Assembly: GCA_021806765.1 (NCBI GenBank)
Contig: JAJZQR010000289.1
Coordinates: 1-6,905, forward strand
Reading direction: 5' to 3'
Length of the DNA stretch: 6,905 bases
Origin: Chloroflexota bacterium
Lineage (GTDB): Bacteria > Chloroflexota > UBA6077
Positions 1-5,535 of this stretch are shown here, piece after piece. The notes beneath the pieces were generated by a model. The model saw only the letters and a program-made list of their open reading frames with translations, searched no databases and was not told the DNA's origin. Every line of letters begins with the position of its first letter. Within the stretch, counting starts at the first letter, position 1. Made by a program: the position numbers and the translations under genes.

Positions 1-708
1 CTCGTCGGTGCGCCCCCCGGCTACATCGGTTACGAGGAGGGTGGGCAACTCACCGAGGCCGTGCGGCGAAAGCCCTACTCGGTAGTTCTGCTGGACGAGA
101 TCGAGAAGGCCCATCCCGAGGTGTTCAACATCCTGCTCCAGATCATGGATGACGGACATCTGACGGACGCCAAGGGCCGGAAGGTGGACTTCCGGAACAC
201 GATCCTAATCATGACTTCGAACGTGGGTGCCGACCTGCTGCGTCGAGACGCAGTGCTGGGCTTCGCGGTGACCCAGGACGAGATCAAGAGCGCCGAGCAG
301 GCCTACGAGCGGATGAAGGACAAGGTGCTGGGAGAGATGAAGAACCTCTTCCGGCCGGAGTTCCTGAACCGGATCGACGCCACGGTGGTGTTCCGGTCGC
401 TCACGCTGATGGAGATCCGCAAGATCGTCGATCTGATGCTGGCCAGGGTGCGGGGCGCTCTCACCGAGCAGCAGATTTCCCTGGAAGTCACCGATGCCGC
501 CAAGGACCACCTGGTGGAGAAGGGCTTCGACCCCAAGTTCGGTGCTCGGCCGCTGCGCCGGACCATCCAGAACATGGTGGAGGACCGGCTGGCCGAAGGG
601 TTGCTGAACGGGGAGTTCCAGCGCGGTACTACTGTGATGGTGGACAGCCGCGACGGCGAGTTGGTGTACGAAACCAAGACCAAGGAACTGGTGGAGAGCC
701 AGGCGTAG
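1..708 (+). CDS. clpC: ATP-dependent Clp protease ATP-binding subunit ClpC, C-terminal part (5' end outside window)
   Basis: The reading frame is open from base 1, so this is the last 235 residues of a much longer protein. They cover most of the second AAA+ (D2) module of a Clp/Hsp100 unfoldase. The D2 pore loop GYIGY is at fragment residues 7-11, Walker B VVLLDE at 28-33, the sensor-1 Asn in MTSN at 71-74, the arginine finger in FLNRID at about 124, and sensor-2 GARPLRR at 181-187. An LGF tripeptide at 86-88 sits where ClpC and ClpA carry the (V/I/L)GF loop that docks on ClpP; ClpB disaggregases lack it. From family knowledge, the protein would form a cytosolic hexamer that unfolds proteins and threads them into ClpP. 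Neither the N-terminal domain nor D1 is visible, so ClpC versus ClpA rests on overall similarity and on the radA neighbour. Two intrinsic terminators follow the stop codon. Confidence 0.9.
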   Translation, partial: LVGAPPGYIGYEEGGQLTEAVRRKPYSVVLLDEIEKAHPEVFNILLQIMDDGHLTDAKGRKVDFRNTILIMTSNVGADLLRRDAVLGFAVTQDEIKSAEQAYERMKDKVLGEMKNLFRPEFLNRIDATVVFRSLTLMEIRKIVDLMLARVRGALTEQQISLEVTDAAKDHLVEKGFDPKFGARPLRRTIQNMVEDRLAEGLLNGEFQRGTTVMVDSRDGELVYETKTKELVESQA

Positions 709-713
709 GCAAG

Positions 714-739
714 GGGGCGGGGCCACACCCGCCCCTTTT
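714..739 (+). terminator. Intrinsic terminator 1 after clpC
   Basis: A perfect 8-bp GC stem (714-721, GGGGCGGG, with 728-735, CCCGCCCC) closes a 6-base loop and is followed directly by TTTT (736-739). It begins six bases after the clpC stop codon. This is a classical Rho-independent terminator shape. Its stem also resembles the GC-rich palindromes elsewhere in the intergenic DNA of this window. Confidence 0.85.
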
Positions 740-748
740 CTGTCTGTT

Positions 749-769
749 GGTGCGGGGAAACCTCGCTCC
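749..769. repeat. Imperfect GC-rich palindrome between the two terminators
   Basis: GCGGGG (752-757) pairs with CCTCGC (761-766) through one G-T wobble and an AAA loop. Two more G-C pairs form beyond a T-T mismatch. On the reverse strand it reads as GTAGGAGCGAGG running into TTTCCCCGC, similar in style to the palindromes at 870-893 and 6670-6700. It has no T-tract and I see no specific function. It may be a worn copy of the same dispersed element. Confidence 0.4.
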
Positions 770-789
770 TACCCCACGAAACGATGCAG

Positions 790-815
790 GGGCCGGCTCA
801 GCCGGCCCTCTTTTT
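790..815 (+). terminator. Intrinsic terminator 2 after clpC
   Basis: A perfect 8-bp stem, GGGCCGGC (790-797) with GCCGGCCC (801-808), closes a TCA loop and is followed by TCTTTTT (809-815). It is the second strong terminator within 110 bases of the clpC stop. Together they should separate clpC transcription from radA, so radA probably has its own promoter between about 816 and 890. I cannot identify that promoter with confidence. Confidence 0.85.
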
Positions 816-869
816 CGAGCTAACCTGGACTGCCGGTGTTTGCCCGTCCCTGCGGCAGCCTCATCGTGT

Positions 870-893
870 AGGGGCGGGTCTAAGACCTGTCCC
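870..893. repeat. GC-rich palindrome just upstream of radA
   Basis: Bases 871-880 pair with 884-893 as a 10-bp stem containing two G-T wobbles and a three-base TAA loop. The left arm is preceded by A870, giving the octamer AGGGGCGG that recurs at 6674-6681 and 6715-6722. No T-tract follows, so it is not a canonical terminator. It lies 23 bases before the radA start and would be in the 5' leader if transcription starts upstream of it. Confidence 0.55.
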
Positions 894-904
894 TATGTGA
901 CTTC

Positions 905-917
905 TGAGGACTCCTCA
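905..917 (+). promoter_or_regulatory. radA ribosome-binding site inside a short inverted repeat
   Basis: GAGGA at 906-910 lies 6 bases before the ATG at 917 and is the Shine-Dalgarno that fixes the radA start. The same bases form TGAGG-ACT-CCTCA (905-909 with 913-917). A 5-bp hairpin would therefore hide both the Shine-Dalgarno and the A of the start codon. The stem is short, so the regulatory effect is speculative; the ribosome-binding site itself is clear. Confidence 0.6.
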
Positions 918-2269
918 TGCCTAAGAACCGAACCAAATTCGTCTGCGACCGCTGCGGTGCCGAGAGCCTGAAGTGGATGGGTCGCTGCCCCGAGTGCGGT
1001 GAATGGAACACCCTCGTGGAGATGGTGGAAGCCCCGATCACAGGCAGGTCCACGGCCCCCAGGCAAAACGTTTCGCCTGTCTCCCTTCGCGATGTGCCAA
1101 CCCAGGGATTGGACCGCATCAGGGTTCCCATCGGAGAGCTGGATAGGGTTCTGGGAGGTGGCATCGTGCCGGGCTCCCTGGTGCTGGTGGGGGGAGATCC
1201 GGGCATCGGCAAGTCGACCCTGCTGCTGCAGCTGTCTTCGGCCATGGCGGACCAAATCGGCAGTGTGCTGTACGTTTCCGGGGAGGAGTCGGTGCAGCAG
1301 GTGAAGATGCGCGCCGATCGGTTAGGTCTTGCCAGCGCCGGCCTTTATCTCCTGGCCGAGGGCAATCTGGATCGGATCGTCGAGCACGTGGGTCAGCTGT
1401 CGCCCGCCATGGTGGTGATCGACTCTATCCAGAGCGTTTTCGTGGAGGACCTTCCCTCCACGGCAGGCAGCGTCAACCAGTTGCGGGAATGCACTGCCCG
1501 GTTGCTGCAGTTGGCGAAGGGCAGCGGGGTGCCGGTCTTTCTGGTCGGTCACGTCACCAAGGAGGGGGCGATCGCTGGGCCCAAGCTGCTGGAGCACATG
1601 GTAGACGCAGTCCTTTACCTGGAGGGGGAGCGGTTCCACGCCTACCGGCTGCTGCGCAGTGTCAAGAATCGGTTCGGCTCTACCCACGAAGTGGGCGTCT
1701 TCGAGATGCACGAGGAGGGGATGCTGGAAGTTCCTAACCCGTCGGTAGCCTTTCTGGCGGACAGGACGCTGATGCGAAGCGGTTCGACGGTGGTGGTTAC
1801 CGTAGAGGGAACCCGGGCCCTGCTGGCGGAAATCCAGGCGCTCACCAGCTACTCGCCCTCCCATATGCCGCGCCGAACCGCCAACGGGGTCGAACTGGGC
1901 AGGGTGCTGCTTCTCACAGCAGTCCTGGGCAAGAGACTCGGGCTCAAGCTGTACGACCAGGACGTGTACGTGAACGTGGTGGGCGGCCTGCGGATCGAGG
2001 AACCGGCGGCGGACCTGGGGGTGGCGCTGGCCATCGTGTCCAGTATGCGGGACAGCCCCATCGATCCGGAGCTAGCGGTGGTGGGCGAGGTCGGCCTCTC
2101 GGGTGAGGTGCGGGGCGTCGGCCACCTGGAACAGAGGCTGAGAGAGGCGGCGAAGCTGGGATTCAAGCGCTGCCTGGTTCCCCAGTCTACGCGGCTTCCA
2201 AGGATGCCGGAGCTGGAGTTGCTGTCGGCCCGAAGCCTGGAAGAGGCTATCCAACTGGCACTAGGCTGA
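917..2269 (+). CDS. radA: DNA repair protein RadA (Sms)
   Basis: This 450-residue protein has the usual length and domain order of bacterial RadA. An N-terminal four-cysteine zinc motif has C10, C13, C24 and C27. A RecA-like ATPase follows, with Walker A around GDPGIGKST (93-101, Lys99) and Walker B ending in VVID (Asp169). The RadA signature KNRFG is at 250-254. The C-terminal Lon-like domain includes the stretch VNVVGGLRIEEPAADLGVAL. In RadA this domain is a scaffold rather than an active protease. From family knowledge, RadA is a DnaB-like cytosolic ATPase that drives branch migration and DNA unwinding in recombinational repair. The ATG at 917 is chosen for its well-spaced GAGGA and because it leaves the zinc motif complete. 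It follows clpC, as in many Gram-positive-type genomes, but no disA follows here. Confidence 0.96.
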   Translation: MPKNRTKFVCDRCGAESLKWMGRCPECGEWNTLVEMVEAPITGRSTAPRQNVSPVSLRDVPTQGLDRIRVPIGELDRVLGGGIVPGSLVLVGGDPGIGKSTLLLQLSSAMADQIGSVLYVSGEESVQQVKMRADRLGLASAGLYLLAEGNLDRIVEHVGQLSPAMVVIDSIQSVFVEDLPSTAGSVNQLRECTARLLQLAKGSGVPVFLVGHVTKEGAIAGPKLLEHMVDAVLYLEGERFHAYRLLRSVKNRFGSTHEVGVFEMHEEGMLEVPNPSVAFLADRTLMRSGSTVVVTVEGTRALLAEIQALTSYSPSHMPRRTANGVELGRVLLLTAVLGKRLGLKLYDQDVYVNVVGGLRIEEPAADLGVALAIVSSMRDSPIDPELAVVGEVGLSGEVRGVGHLEQRLREAAKLGFKRCLVPQSTRLPRMPELELLSARSLEEAIQLALG

Positions 2270-2328
2270 GGGCTGGGGAAACCGTTGGAGCCACGCCGCG
2301 GGCCCACTTTACTTTCCCAGTTGTCTTG

Positions 2329-2357
2329 TTGACGGCGCTATGGGCTTGATCTACACT
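2329..2357 (+). promoter_or_regulatory. Candidate sigma70-type promoter for the decarboxylase operon
   Basis: TTGACG (2329-2334, five of six consensus bases) and TACACT (2352-2357, four of six) are separated by exactly 17 bases. The site lies 60 bases after radA in a 312-base gap. Transcription would start near 2364 and leave a leader of roughly 215 bases before oadA. No convincing radA terminator is visible in 2270-2328, so read-through from radA is also possible. Confidence 0.5.
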
Positions 2358-2461
2358 TCAACCACGCTCAGCGTCGAGTCGAAGACCGCATTGGTCGCGG
2401 TAGTCTACCTTCTCTGTCTGTGCTCTTATCTCTCTTCGGCCCGCGTCTGAGTTCGGTGCCC

Positions 2462-2515
2462 ATGGTCGCGACGATTGAGTGCGCCGGTATGGTCGCGACG
2501 ATCGAGCGCGTCAGT
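2462..2515 (+). repeat. Two tandem 27-bp repeats upstream of oadA
   Basis: Units 2462-2488 and 2489-2515 abut and match at 23 of 27 positions; all four differences are transitions. Each unit opens with ATGGTCGCGACGAT, a near-perfect 14-base palindrome around TCGCGA with a single mismatched pair. This looks like a pair of binding sites for a dimeric regulator, or a small minisatellite. The sites lie downstream of the candidate promoter and about 70 bases before oadA. The rest of the gap (roughly 2400-2461) is pyrimidine-rich and holds nothing I recognise. Confidence 0.65.
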
Positions 2516-2544
2516 AAAGAGAGCCCCCACAATCCATGACTGCT

Positions 2545-2580
2545 GGCGGCTAGGATGCCGCCGCGTAGAGGGAGGGAGGA
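2545..2580 (+). promoter_or_regulatory. Leader hairpin and ribosome-binding site that set the oadA start
   Basis: GGCGGC (2545-2550) and GCCGCC (2557-2562) form a perfect 6-bp stem around TAGGAT. A purine-rich run with GGAGG at 2571-2575 and a second GGGAGG just after follows, a normal distance before the ATG at 2582. The upstream in-frame ATG at 2555 lies in the hairpin loop and has only a weak AGG before it, so 2582 is preferred. Confidence 0.6.
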
Positions 2581-2581
2581 C

Positions 2582-3988
2582 ATGGCCCAGGTTCAGACGA
2601 AGCCTCTTGGCATCACGGAAACCGTCCTTCGAGACAGCCACCAGTCACTCCTGGCCACCAGGATGAAGACCGAGGACATGATTCCGGCTATGGAGATGCT
2701 GGACGAGATCGGCTACTGGTCTCTGGAGGTCTGGGGCGGCGCCACTTTCGACTCCTGCATGCGTTTCCTGAACGAAGATCCGTGGGAGCGGCTTCGCATC
2801 ATGCGGAAGCGGATGCCGAAGACCCGGCTCCAAATGCTGCTGCGTGGCCAGAACATCGTTGGCTACCGCCACTATGCGGACGACATCGTCGGTCGATTCG
2901 TGGCCAGGGCCGTAGACAACGGGATGGACGTGTTCCGGATCTTCGACGCCCTCAACGACATCCGCAACATGGAACCCGCCATGAGGGCGGTGAAGAAGTA
3001 CGGTGGCCACGTGCAGGCCACGGTGTGCTACACCCTGAGCCCCGTTCACAGCAATGCGGGCTTTGTGCAGATGGCCAAGGAGTTGCTGCAGGTTGGGGCC
3101 GACTCCATCTGCATCAAGGACATGGCCGGTTTGATTTCTCCGTGCGATGCCAGCGAGTTGGTGGCGCGGCTGAAGGCCGAGACCGACGTCCCGATCTCGA
3201 TGCACTGCCACTACACCAGCGGCATGGCCTCCATGGCCTACTTTAAGGCGGCGGAGGCGGGCATCGATATGGTGGACTGCGCCATCTCCAGCATGTCCCT
3301 GGGCACTTCCCAGCCCCCTACGGAGACTATCGTCGCGTCGCTGGCTGGCACCGAGCGGGACACGGGGCTCGAGATCGGAAAGCTGTCGGAGATTGGCAAG
3401 TACTTCGCCAAGGTGCGGAAGAAGTACGCCCAATTCGAGATGGGGGCCTTCGGTGTGGACACCGACGTCCTCCAGTTCCAGATCCCCGGCGGGATGATCT
3501 CCAACCTGGTGAATCAACTGCGGGAGCAGGGCCAGGAGGACAAGCTGGCCGGCGTGCTCAAGGAAGTGCCCAGGGTTCGTGCCGATCTGGGCTATCCCCC
3601 TCTGGTCACCCCCTCCAGCCAGATAGTCGGCACCCAGGCGGTGCTGAACGTGCTGCTGGGTGAGCGGTACAAGATGGTCCCTACAGAGGTCAAGAACGTC
3701 GTCAAGGGGATGTATGGCAGGACCCCTGCCCCCATCGACCCCGAGGTCAAGAAGCTGGTTCTGGCGGGAGAGGAGGCCATCGACTGCCGGCCTGCTGATC
3801 TGCTGGAGCCCGAATTCGATAAGGCCAAGGCGGAAGTCGGCGAACTGGCCAAGAGCGAGGAAGACGTCATCTCCTACGTCCTCTTCCCTCAAGTAGCCAA
3901 GGAGTTCCTGGCTAAGCGTGGGAAGAAGGACGAAGGGCTCACCGTAGAGCAACTGGCGGCCATAGCGGCGGTGGTGGGAAGCCGGTAG
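2582..3988 (+). CDS. oadA: Oxaloacetate decarboxylase alpha subunit, carboxyltransferase only (no biotin domain)
   Basis: This 468-residue protein has the carboxyltransferase fold of OadA and pyruvate carboxylase subunit B. An HMG-CoA-lyase-like TIM barrel is followed by the conserved PYC/OadA domain (roughly 300-450). The metal site is complete: Asp18 in LRDSHQS, Lys179 in CIKDMAG (the lysine carbamylated in this family), and His208 and His210 in MHCHYTSGM. It transfers CO2 from oxaloacetate to biotin, releasing pyruvate, on the cytosolic face of the membrane. Classical OadA is about 590 residues and ends in a Pro/Ala linker with a biotinyl domain. This one stops after the conserved domain, and biotin is carried by the next gene. 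An alternative is subunit B of a split pyruvate carboxylase, but the adjacent OadB and OadG-like genes favour the Na+ pump. The start is the ATG with the strong GGAGG. Confidence 0.93.
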   Translation: MAQVQTKPLGITETVLRDSHQSLLATRMKTEDMIPAMEMLDEIGYWSLEVWGGATFDSCMRFLNEDPWERLRIMRKRMPKTRLQMLLRGQNIVGYRHYADDIVGRFVARAVDNGMDVFRIFDALNDIRNMEPAMRAVKKYGGHVQATVCYTLSPVHSNAGFVQMAKELLQVGADSICIKDMAGLISPCDASELVARLKAETDVPISMHCHYTSGMASMAYFKAAEAGIDMVDCAISSMSLGTSQPPTETIVASLAGTERDTGLEIGKLSEIGKYFAKVRKKYAQFEMGAFGVDTDVLQFQIPGGMISNLVNQLREQGQEDKLAGVLKEVPRVRADLGYPPLVTPSSQIVGTQAVLNVLLGERYKMVPTEVKNVVKGMYGRTPAPIDPEVKKLVLAGEEAIDCRPADLLEPEFDKAKAEVGELAKSEEDVISYVLFPQVAKEFLAKRGKKDEGLTVEQLAAIAAVVGSR

Positions 3989-4015
3989 CGGCGGCCACGG
4001 CTGATGGCCCCCGGC

Positions 4016-4041
4016 GCCGGAGCGGGGATCCCCGCTCCGGC
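4016..4041. promoter_or_regulatory. Perfect 26-bp palindrome between oadA and the biotin carrier gene
   Basis: Bases 4016-4041 equal their own reverse complement. In RNA they would form an 11-bp GC-rich stem (4016-4026 with 4031-4041) with a GATC loop. It is followed by AGCCTTTAGC, which has only three T, so it is at best a weak or partial terminator. It may instead protect or set the end point of the oadA mRNA and so tune subunit ratios. Around it, the 115-base gap has no gene; a small hairpin, GGTTCACGAACC, is at 4061-4072. Confidence 0.65.
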
Positions 4042-4090
4042 AGCCTTTAGCTCCTGCGAAGGTTCACGAACCAGTCGACGTTCTCGTCGT

Positions 4091-4106
4091 GGAGGGACAA
4101 GAATTG
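4091..4106 (+). promoter_or_regulatory. Ribosome-binding site that selects a TTG start
   Basis: GGAGGG (4091-4096) is followed after 7 bases by an in-frame TTG (4104-4106). The in-frame GTG at 4089 overlaps this Shine-Dalgarno and has none of its own upstream. The TTG start gives an N-terminus of MDFLAALNVTIYGLG, ideal for an OadG-like membrane helix. Confidence 0.7.
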
Positions 4107-5495
4107 GACTTCTTAGCAGCTTTGAATGTCACGATTTATGGCCTGGGGATCGTTTTCCTGGCTTTACTCGTTCTGATGTTCACTATCATGGTGCTCAGCA
4201 AGCTGTTCTCCGTGGCCACGGGCAAGACCCTCTTGGAGGCACCGAACGCAGACTTTGCGAAAGCCCAACCGGCCCCTGTAGCGCCGGCTCCTGTGGCAGC
4301 AGTCCCCGTCGCGTCGGCGTCTGCGCCTGCAGTCATGACCCTCACTTTCGGTGGGCAACAGTACCGCGCGGAGTTGAGAGACGTTACTCCCAGCGGGGCA
4401 ATCGTGGCGATGGACGGCGCCACCTTCCGAGTAGAGCGTGACAAAGCCGACGTCAAGACCGTGATGGTCAACGGAAAGGCCCACACTCTGGAAGTCAGAG
4501 AGGTCGGCGATACAGCGGCCTCGGTGGTGATAGACGGCGTGGCCCAGATGGTCCAGATCACCCGCGAGAAACCGGCGGTGCCGGCTGCCGCTCCTGCAGC
4601 CACCCGGGTGGTGAAGAAGAAGAGGGTGGTCTCCGGTGCCATGGAGCAGGTCACGGCGCCCCTTCCCGGCAAGGTCCTATCGGTGGCCGTACATGCGGGC
4701 GACAGTGTGAAGGCGGGGGACGAGCTGTGTGTTATCGAGGCCATGAAGATGGGCAACAGCATCAAGGCCCAGCGAGATGGCACTGTCAAAGAGGTAGCGG
4801 TCTCCGCCGGCCAGACGGTGGGTTTTGGTGCGACTCTCATCTCCCTGGCAACGGGAGACGTGGTTGAGGAGGAGGTTGAAGAGGTGGTTCCGGTGGAGGT
4901 GGTTTCTGCCACCGCGACCCCAGCGCCTTCGATCCTCAAGATGTCCGCCGATGGGAAGCAGTACAAGGCCGAAGTCAAGGCTGGGACGGGCACTGCAACC
5001 GTGGTCACCGTCGATGGCGCCGCCTTCCGGGTGGAGCGAGACCTGATGGACGTGAAGAAGGTTGTGGTGAACGGACAGGCTCACACCATCGAGGTTAAAG
5101 AGGTCACCGACACGATGGCCTCGGTAGTAATCGACGGGGTGGAGCGGAAGGTTGGAATTGGCCGCGAGGCTGCACCTGTCCCTGCACCTGCCGCTGCTCC
5201 TGCACCAGCGCCTGCTCCCGCGCCCGTCGCAGCCCCCGAGCCGGCGCCAGCCCCTGCTGCTGCGCCTCAGGCAACGGCGGGAGGCGAATCCATTACCGCA
5301 CCGCTGCCCGGCAAGGTCCTCTCGGTGGCGGTGCAGGTGGGCGACCGGGTGAACAAAGGCGACGAGCTGTGCGTGATCGAAGCCATGAAGATGGGCAACA
5401 GCATCAAGGCCCAGCGCGCCGGCATCATCAAGGGAGTACTGGTTGCCCCAGGTCAGGCCGTCGGGTTTGGCGGCACACTCTTCGTGATGGAGTAG
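4104..5495 (+). CDS. oadG: OadG-like membrane anchor fused to two biotin carboxyl carrier domains
   Basis: This 463-residue protein begins with one membrane helix (about 9-33, rich in Leu, Val and Ile, ending MVLSKLF), like the small OadG gamma subunit. A Pro/Ala linker (about 50-77) leads into a module that occurs twice. Spacer domains at 78-155 and 278-355 align without gaps at 44 of 78 residues. Each holds four short repeats of the type hydrophobic-(N/D/G)-G-x-x-x-x-x-x-x, for example MDGATFRVER and VNGKAHTLEV. Biotinyl domains at about 183-249 and 397-463 match at 48 of 67 residues, and each has IEAMKMGNS with a biotinylatable lysine, K215 and K429. The linkers differ: Lys/Arg-rich before the first biotinyl domain, acidic (EEEVEEV) after it, and a long Ala/Pro linker at 356-392 before the second. 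It should shuttle carboxybiotin from OadA to OadB. Canonical OadG is about 80 residues without biotin. Domain identity is certain; the OadG role of the N-terminus is inferred from position and shape. Confidence 0.9.
   Translation: MDFLAALNVTIYGLGIVFLALLVLMFTIMVLSKLFSVATGKTLLEAPNADFAKAQPAPVAPAPVAAVPVASASAPAVMTLTFGGQQYRAELRDVTPSGAIVAMDGATFRVERDKADVKTVMVNGKAHTLEVREVGDTAASVVIDGVAQMVQITREKPAVPAAAPAATRVVKKKRVVSGAMEQVTAPLPGKVLSVAVHAGDSVKAGDELCVIEAMKMGNSIKAQRDGTVKEVAVSAGQTVGFGATLISLATGDVVEEEVEEVVPVEVVSATATPAPSILKMSADGKQYKAEVKAGTGTATVVTVDGAAFRVERDLMDVKKVVVNGQAHTIEVKEVTDTMASVVIDGVERKVGIGREAAPVPAPAAAPAPAPAPAPVAAPEPAPAPAAAPQATAGGESITAPLPGKVLSVAVQVGDRVNKGDELCVIEAMKMGNSIKAQRAGIIKGVLVAPGQAVGFGGTLFVME
4740..4774 (+). 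repeat. Direct repeat, copy 1: first biotinylation-site segment
   Basis: These 35 bases, encoding AMKMGNSIKAQ and flanking bases around Lys215, are identical to 5382-5416. They are the most conserved part of an internal duplication with copies 642 bases apart at this point and 600 bases apart in the spacer domains. Confidence 0.9.
5169..5279 (+). repeat. Low-complexity Ala/Pro-coding linker
   Basis: This stretch codes 37 residues (356-392), nearly all Ala and Pro with Val, Glu and Gln, built from short GCN-CCN alternations. Such linkers are extended and mobile in biotin- and lipoyl-domain proteins, letting the prosthetic group swing between active sites. The repetitive DNA is prone to length change. 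The equivalent linker before the first biotinyl domain is shorter and positively charged. Confidence 0.8.
5382..5416 (+). repeat. Direct repeat, copy 2: second biotinylation-site segment
   Basis: Identical over 35 bases to 4740-4774 and centred on the codons around Lys429. The perfect identity, including third codon positions, is longer than elsewhere in the duplication. That points to recent duplication, gene conversion or strong constraint. Confidence 0.9.
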
Positions 5496-5498
5496 GCG

Positions 5499-5512
5499 GG
5501 CGGTTCGCCGTC
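5499..5512 (+). promoter_or_regulatory. Small TTCG-loop hairpin between the carrier gene and oadB
   Basis: GGCGG (5499-5503) pairs with CCGTC (5508-5512, one G-T wobble) around a TTCG loop, a notably stable tetraloop. It starts four bases after the carrier stop codon. A ribosome-binding site, GGAAGGTGA (5521-5529), follows before the oadB ATG. It has no T-tract, so an mRNA stability or translation role is more likely than termination. Confidence 0.4.
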
Positions 5513-5535
5513 GATGCGCTGGAAGGTGAAAGACT

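Noticed and set aside
747..971. 74-codon + strand frame between clpC and radA
   Set aside because: It runs through a terminator and two palindromes, overlaps the start of radA in another frame, and has no Shine-Dalgarno.
2462..2515. CRISPR-like array
   Set aside because: There are only two units and they abut with no spacer between them.
2462..2539. 25-codon frame MVATIECAGMVATIERV..., a possible leader peptide before oadA
   Set aside because: The 27-bp repeat length keeps it in frame, but there is no Shine-Dalgarno before the ATG and no run of regulatory codons or attenuator structure.
2555..2581. Earlier ATG giving a nine-residue longer OadA
   Set aside because: It lies within a hairpin with a poor ribosome-binding site, while ATG 2582 has GGAGG at ideal spacing and puts the catalytic Asp at position 18, as in known OadA proteins.
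2645..3952. Long open frame (435 codons) on the - strand
   Set aside because: It is antisense to oadA, whose catalytic motifs are all intact. Long antisense frames are expected in GC-rich coding DNA, and its His- and Leu-rich translation resembles no family I know.
4004..4441. 145-codon + strand frame after oadA
   Set aside because: It spans the 26-bp palindrome and overlaps the clearly coding biotin carrier gene in a different frame.
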